From positions 1 to 40,399 of the forward strand of contig NZ_LTBA01000023.1 in the NCBI RefSeq assembly GCF_001594005.1: a stretch of 40,399 nt of DNA, in the 5' to 3' direction. Below the pieces are notes generated by a model, which did no database searches, was not told the DNA's origin, and was given only the letters and a program-made list of their open reading frames with translations. This DNA comes from Clostridium tepidiprofundi DSM 19306 (GTDB taxonomy: Bacteria; Bacillota; Clostridia; Clostridiales; Clostridiaceae). The position numbers and the translations under genes are program-made. Below, piece after piece: positions 35,181 through 40,399 of this stretch (position 1 is its first letter; each line of letters starts with the position of its first letter).

Positions 35181-35333
35181 TAAGGTATTTGAAAGAAAAT
35201 AACAAGTCAAATATACGACGTACAATTTTTTGTTAAACAATGAGACAGATTTCGTTGATAGTTGGGCTATCAATGAAACTTAATGATGCAGTATGATGCA
35301 AAATAGACTAGCATACTGACTAGCAAAATCTTT
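35181..35333. repeat. Terminal-inverted-repeat element, family B, full copy 6
   Basis: Left end 'taaggtatttgaaagaaaat', internal hairpin 'cgttgatagttgggctatcaatg', and a right part 'agactagcatactgactag' that is the reverse complement of the left arm of copy 4. The rest of 34998-35445 is AT-rich with no gene. Confidence 0.7.
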
Positions 35334-35445
35334 AAATAATATAAAAGTTAAATAAATATTATCACAATTATAATATTTTTTGAATATTGGTAACAATTCA
35401 TCTTCCATCTGCAAAGTACCCAACCCGAGTGCAGAAAAATTTGAA

Positions 35446-35541
35446 AAATGGGTACATCTCATGTTAAGGCTCAACTCAAAATGATAATGAGCCTGTTTTA
35501 GCTATAACTGAATTTAAATACATCTCATGTTGAGGTTCAAC
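35446..35541 (-). CRISPR. Two diverged CRISPR repeats of a second family
   Basis: A 30-nt repeat at 35512-35541 (begins ATTTAAATACATCTCATG, ends GGTTCAAC) and a more decayed copy at 35446-35475 (intact from TACATCTCATG to CTCAAC) flank a 36-nt spacer. A further 39-nt spacer joins them to the main array at 35581. They differ from the main repeat in length and in most of the right half. They resemble the GTTGAAC...ATTTAAAT type I-B repeats known from other clostridia. Confidence 0.8.
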
Positions 35542-35580
35542 AAAAAAGGAGGGAGATAAAGTTATTGTTTTAAGTTTTGA

Positions 35581-38500
35581 ATTTACATCTCACATAGTTA
35601 ATATAAAACATAGAAGGCAGGAAGAAGGGTATTAATAGCAACTATCATTTACATCTCACATAGTTAATATAAAACTGAACATAACATAGTGATGAAATTA
35701 TCTGAATTAGTATTTACATCTCACATAGTTAATATAAAACTTGCAGTCCCTAATCCAACTATAGGAGCAGTTACCTTCAATTTACATCTCACATAGTTAA
35801 TATAAAACGAACTTAAGACAGTTCCGATATAGTAAAGGGTTGCAAATTTACATCTCACATAGTTAATATAAAACCCTAGAACTAAAAAGAATCATCAGGT
35901 AATTAGATATAGAATTTACATCTCACATAGTTAATATAAAACAATATTGCGAAGAAAAGTTGAATTTACTATACAGAAATTTACATCTCACATAGTTAAT
36001 ATAAAACATATTTGTGATGTAATATGTAAGGCGGACAAACATATTTACATCTCACATAGTTAATATAAAACAAAATAAAAAAGTTACAGATGAACAAATA
36101 TTTCTTAATTTACATCTCACATAGTTAATATAAAACTAAAAAATTTGTATGAAGAAGAATTTCAGCTTTGCTATTTACATCTCACATAGTTAATATAAAA
36201 CACAATATCTGTCTATACAAGAAGAACATCTCGAAACAATTTACATCTCACATAGTTAATATAAAACAATTTTGAACCAGTTTTTCAGAAGAATATTTTA
36301 GAATTTACATCTCACATAGTTAATATAAAACCTCCTTGATTTTATCTGCACCAATCAATGTTTGGGATATTTACATCTCACATAGTTAATATAAAACTTG
36401 CGAAAAAGGAAGTGAAAAAATGGCACTTGATAATTTACATCTCACATAGTTAATATAAAACGTACCCATGATTACCAACCATTAAATCATTATCCGTATT
36501 TACATCTCACATAGTTAATATAAAACAACCTTCTTGGGCAACTGTGTATATAACCTTTCCATTATTTACATCTCACATAGTTAATATAAAACTTGATTCC
36601 TTATAGGTATTCTAAAAAGGGAAAGAATATTTACATCTCACATAGTTAATATAAAACTTATATTCAGCTATTAATTTTTCAAGTTCATCACCATATTTAC
36701 ATCTCACATAGTTAATATAAAACTATTAAGCAATTTTGCTATAACTCTAGCGTCATTTTCAAATTTACATCTCACATAGTTAATATAAAACATAATAAAA
36801 AAGTGCTATATGATACAAAGAATTAATTAAATTTACATCTCACATAGTTAATATAAAACGATCATACGAACAAAAAGGGGATATGTCGTTATAAATAATT
36901 TACATCTCACATAGTTAATATAAAACAAAGGTACAGACTATAATATGCCGACTCAAAAAGCTAATTTACATCTCACATAGTTAATATAAAACCTATTAGC
37001 TGTTTAACTTCTGCAAAGCTACCTTTATATTTACATCTCACATAGTTAATATAAAACAATATTCCTCCAGCTCATCCTCAGTCAATAAATCCTCATTTAC
37101 ATCTCACATAGTTAATATAAAACTTATAATATTTATTTTAAATGGGAACAGGCTTTTAAATTTACATCTCACATAGTTAATATAAAACCCGTAAGCCACA
37201 ACTTTAACGTTATCTTCGTATTCACAATTTACATCTCACATAGTTAATATAAAACGGAATTAAAAGACTATCAAACTTTGATTTTTAAAGGACATTTACA
37301 TCTCACATAGTTAATATAAAACAAAGAATAGAAAGAAAAATAAATATATAAATTCTTTTTATTTACATCTCACATAGTTAATATAAAACTATAATAGAAG
37401 GCTCTTAATATGTTTAATATATTTTCATTTACATCTCACATAGTTAATATAAAACCAAACATAACAGTTTACATATTCACATATTTCTTGATTATTTACA
37501 TCTCACATAGTTAATATAAAACCATTAGATTTTTTAGATCTAAACCCAAGTGCTAATGTATTTACATCTCACATAGTTAATATAAAACATAGAAAAGGTG
37601 TTATAATGCCTAAACGAATAAATAATTTACATCTCACATAGTTAATATAAAACCCTTTTACGATAACAGAAAAATCCTCCGCATCCAAATTTACATCTCA
37701 CATAGTTAATATAAAACAAATAGAAAGGCTTCTAAAAACTTATATACATTACATATTTACATCTCACATAGTTAATATAAAACTATTCAAGAGCCTATAG
37801 GGAAAATAGCGTCCCTTGAATTTACATCTCACATAGTTAATATAAAACCTGCAAGCGAAAATTGTTATGCAAGAGAAATTAGAGCATTTACATCTCACAT
37901 AGTTAATATAAAACGCGTATGCAAGGTGGAAGAATAAGAAGTGTAGAGGAATTTACATCTCACATAGTTAATATAAAACCCAAAGGAATAGAAGTTATAT
38001 ATATGCCCTATGTTGATTTACATCTCACATAGTTAATATAAAACTGGTATGGAGCAATATTAAAAACAATATAAAAGAACAATTTACATCTCACATAGTT
38101 AATATAAAACAGAAATGAACAGAAATCACTATGGCAATGCTTATGTGATTTACATCTCACATAGTTAATATAAAACATAATATGTTTAAAAATCTTAAAA
38201 TAGTAATGAAAAATTTACATCTCACATAGTTAATATAAAACCAGAGGAAGAAATACAGAGCTTATTAAAGTTCAAAGAAAATTTACATCTCACATAGTTA
38301 ATATAAAACTCTAAAACTGCAAATACAATAGTGAAAAGGGATAGTGTATTTACATCTCACATAGTTAATATAAAACTCGAAAAACTTGCTAGAAAACTTG
38401 ATGTTAGAAGTTTAATTTACATCTCACATAGTTAATATAAAACACTCAACAAGTTCTTTTGGTTCAATTTCCCCAAAAACATTTACATCTCACATAGTTA

Positions 38501-40143
38501 ATATAAAACTGGAGAAATTTGGAAGTAACATACATTTGTGGAGCAACATTTACATCTCACATAGTTAATATAAAACGAGTTTGCGTATACAAGATATGCT
38601 AAACTATCTAGAATTTACATCTCACATAGTTAATATAAAACTGAAATATTCATCCCTTTTATAATTTCAAATATCGTATTTACATCTCACATAGTTAATA
38701 TAAAACTGAAACATGGTACACAGGAGATGAAGCAGTTGAAAAATTTACATCTCACATAGTTAATATAAAACGTATAACGCCCTAGCTGCTTCAATGCTTC
38801 GATAACATTTACATCTCACATAGTTAATATAAAACCAAGCTTCGTTTTCTTATGTGTTTCAAAATCCTTAATTTACATCTCACATAGTTAATATAAAACT
38901 CACTAATAAAAGAAAATATCCACCTAACTGATTTTATATTTACATCTCACATAGTTAATATAAAACCAATTCGCCTCCCCAAGCTATTAACCTTCTGTAA
39001 GCTAATTTACATCTCACATAGTTAATATAAAACGATATCATTGGTCATAAGTTAATAAAGCCTCCTTTCAATTTACATCTCACATAGTTAATATAAAACT
39101 CAATTCAAATACAAATAAGGACTTTTTTAAGTGCTTATTTACATCTCACATAGTTAATATAAAACGACAGTATTCCTGATGTGTATCAAGCTAATGCAGT
39201 AATTTACATCTCACATAGTTAATATAAAACTTTAAATTCAGAGGTAGAAGAATAGATAATAAGGAAATTTACATCTCACATAGTTAATATAAAACAGAGC
39301 CACACATATCTATATTTTCCATTAGATTTTTATTTACATCTCACATAGTTAATATAAAACAAGGCAAGAAATACGTAGCGCAGATATGTTTCGAGACATT
39401 TACATCTCACATAGTTAATATAAAACTGCGTTTAAAATATTATCAATAACTATCCGTCCATTAATTTACATCTCACATAGTTAATATAAAACTTAGGCTT
39501 TAATAGAAATGGGACTATGCACATTAGTTATTTACATCTCACATAGTTAATATAAAACATGGAACAGGTGAAGCAAATACTATATTCTCAACTCTATTTA
39601 CATCTCACATAGTTAATATAAAACCGTTCAGCAAATTTCAGTTGAAAATTTAAAAAAGGGAATTTACATCTCACATAGTTAATATAAAACGTAAACAAGT
39701 TACCTAGCTGGACTTATAAACATTTGTATTTACATCTCACATAGTTAATATAAAACATTTGTATTTAGACCCAAGATGCTTTGAAGAATATTTATTTACA
39801 TCTCACATAGTTAATATAAAACGTTCTAAAATCCTAAAAATTTTGAAATGTTCTGAGCCTATTTACATCTCACATAGTTAATATAAAACATGGAACAGGT
39901 GAAGCAAATACTATATTCTCAACTCTATTTACATCTCACATAGTTAATATAAAACCAGTTGGAGGGAATACTGGAGGATATAGAAAAACGAAATTTACAT
40001 CTCACATAGTTAATATAAAACTTGTGTTGGATTGCATTTAAAATTTTAGAAAACTAATTTACATCTCACATAGTTAATATAAAACATTTCCAGTAAATTT
40101 TTAGTAAAAATAAATAATAATTATTTACATCTCACATAGTTAA
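35581..40143 (-). CRISPR. Large CRISPR array, 69 intact repeats plus one truncated, 69 spacers
   Basis: The 29-nt repeat runs ATTTACATCTCACATAGTTA then ATATAAAAC; I count copies from 35581-35609 to 40057-40085, then a cut copy at 40123-40143. The mean period is 65.8 bases, spacers 35-39 nt. I saw no mismatch among the intact repeats. In the reverse orientation the repeat begins GTTTTATATTAAC and ends GATGTAAAT, like the type I-B repeats of C. difficile and relatives, so the precursor RNA is most likely made from the minus strand with the leader on the right. Two spacers (39559-39595 and 39890-39926) are identical. No cas gene is in the window. Strand is inferred. Confidence 0.97.
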
Positions 40144-40240
40144 CCCGTTGTGCTAATAGAATAATTTTTATTTAAATGATAATTATTCCATTAAGAATAA
40201 GTATAAGTATCCACTAAAATCAAGTTCGCTTCAGGAATAA
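40143..40240. mobile_element. End of an IS982-like element inside the last CRISPR repeat
   Basis: The repeat breaks off after ...CATAGTTA(A) and is replaced by (A)CCCGTTGTGCTAATAG, an ACCC-type terminus as in IS982-family ends, followed by the transposase gene on the minus strand. The other end of the element lies outside the window. Confidence 0.65.
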
Positions 40241-40399
40241 TTAACCAAATATAAGTTGTTTAATTTTAGCTGGATTTACATTAATACCTAACGTTTTATT
40301 GATAAAGAAACAAAGATTATGAGCTAATACTTTATTAATTATTCTAGTAATAAAGCCCCATTTAGATTTTGCTAGTACTCTTTGAATATTTAGTTGTTC
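40241..40399 (-). CDS. IS982-like transposase, C-terminal part
   Basis: Only the last 52 residues are in the window. The frame is open to the right edge. It contains QRVLAKSKWGFITRIINKVL and AHNLCFFINKTLG and ends NPAKIKQLIFG, a tail I recognise as the C-terminus of IS982-type DDE transposases. The catalytic residues would be upstream, outside the window. It stops about 100 bases before the element's end in the CRISPR repeat. Assignment to IS982 is by recalled pattern; a related DDE family is possible. Confidence 0.7.
   Translation of the reverse strand, partial: EQLNIQRVLAKSKWGFITRIINKVLAHNLCFFINKTLGINVNPAKIKQLIFG

Noticed and set aside
35280-35474. 64-codon frame on the minus strand left of the CRISPR array
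   Set aside because: It runs through a family B repeat and a diverged CRISPR repeat, has no ribosome binding site and no recognisable protein pattern.
39691-39793. Similarity between the end of spacer 63 and the start of spacer 64 ('catttgtattta')
   Set aside because: Only 12 A/T-rich bases, partly formed by the repeat itself; probably chance.
1-40399. tRNA or rRNA genes
   Set aside because: No stretch with a tRNA cloverleaf signature or conserved rRNA segments was seen.

Overview
The window is AT-rich chromosomal DNA from a low-GC, spore-forming anaerobe, most likely Clostridium sensu lato. The evidence is extreme A/T codon bias, strong AGGAGG-type ribosome binding sites, TTG/GTG starts, an AbrB with a Spo0A-type box at its promoter, an arginine deiminase pathway, and a selenocysteine-containing HesB-like protein. 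The species cannot be fixed from sequence alone. The neighbourhood abrB / rsmI / YabB-type tRNA methyltransferase recalls the origin-proximal yabB-yabC-abrB region of Bacillus.

Layout. 1-1.5 kb: 3' part of an IS4-family transposase and a truncated hydrolase fragment. 1.5-2.2 kb: gene-free, with two clusters of DnaA boxes around an AT-rich core. 2.2-9 kb: CPBP protease, ispF, a DUF234-type ATPase next to a 54-bp perfect palindrome, nadE, a lipoprotein, a cell-wall amidase and a Dps-like thioferritin. 9-12.5 kb: TPR-like protein, mtnA, class II aldolase (a likely methylthioribose/deoxyribose phosphate shunt) and DegV. 12.7-14.4 kb: PII-like protein plus cation:proton antiporter. 14.4-17.9 kb: arcC-arcA-arcB with a clear promoter and ArgR-like boxes. 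18.26-18.56 kb: HesB-like selenoprotein gene, read through an in-frame UGA and therefore invisible to ordinary ORF calling. 18.7-20.9 kb: DUF1836 protein, then 1.6 kb without genes holding an IS200/IS605-like remnant, a GATTAG-type repeat and a second DnaA-box cluster. 20.9-25.7 kb: abrB, two tandem NlpC/P60 hydrolases, rsmI and the tRNA methyltransferase. 26-33.8 kb: amino-acid permease, then an ABC exporter, a TlpA-like lipoprotein and a two-component system that probably form one stress/resistance module. 33.9-35 kb: DEAD-box helicase.

The last 4.6 kb is a very large CRISPR array: 69 intact 29-nt repeats plus one cut repeat, with 69 spacers and no cas gene in the window. Repeat sequence is of the clostridial type I-B kind, implying transcription on the minus strand. 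Its inferred trailer end carries two diverged 30-nt repeats of a different family in register with the array. Its inferred leader end is broken inside a repeat by an IS982-like element. One spacer occurs twice.

At least three dispersed small repeat families (a terminal-inverted-repeat element in six copies, a three-hairpin element in four copies, a GATTAG-type element in three copies) and a GGGGCTGTCGCA-ended MITE occupy most intergenic spaces, so the region has been heavily colonised by small non-autonomous elements.
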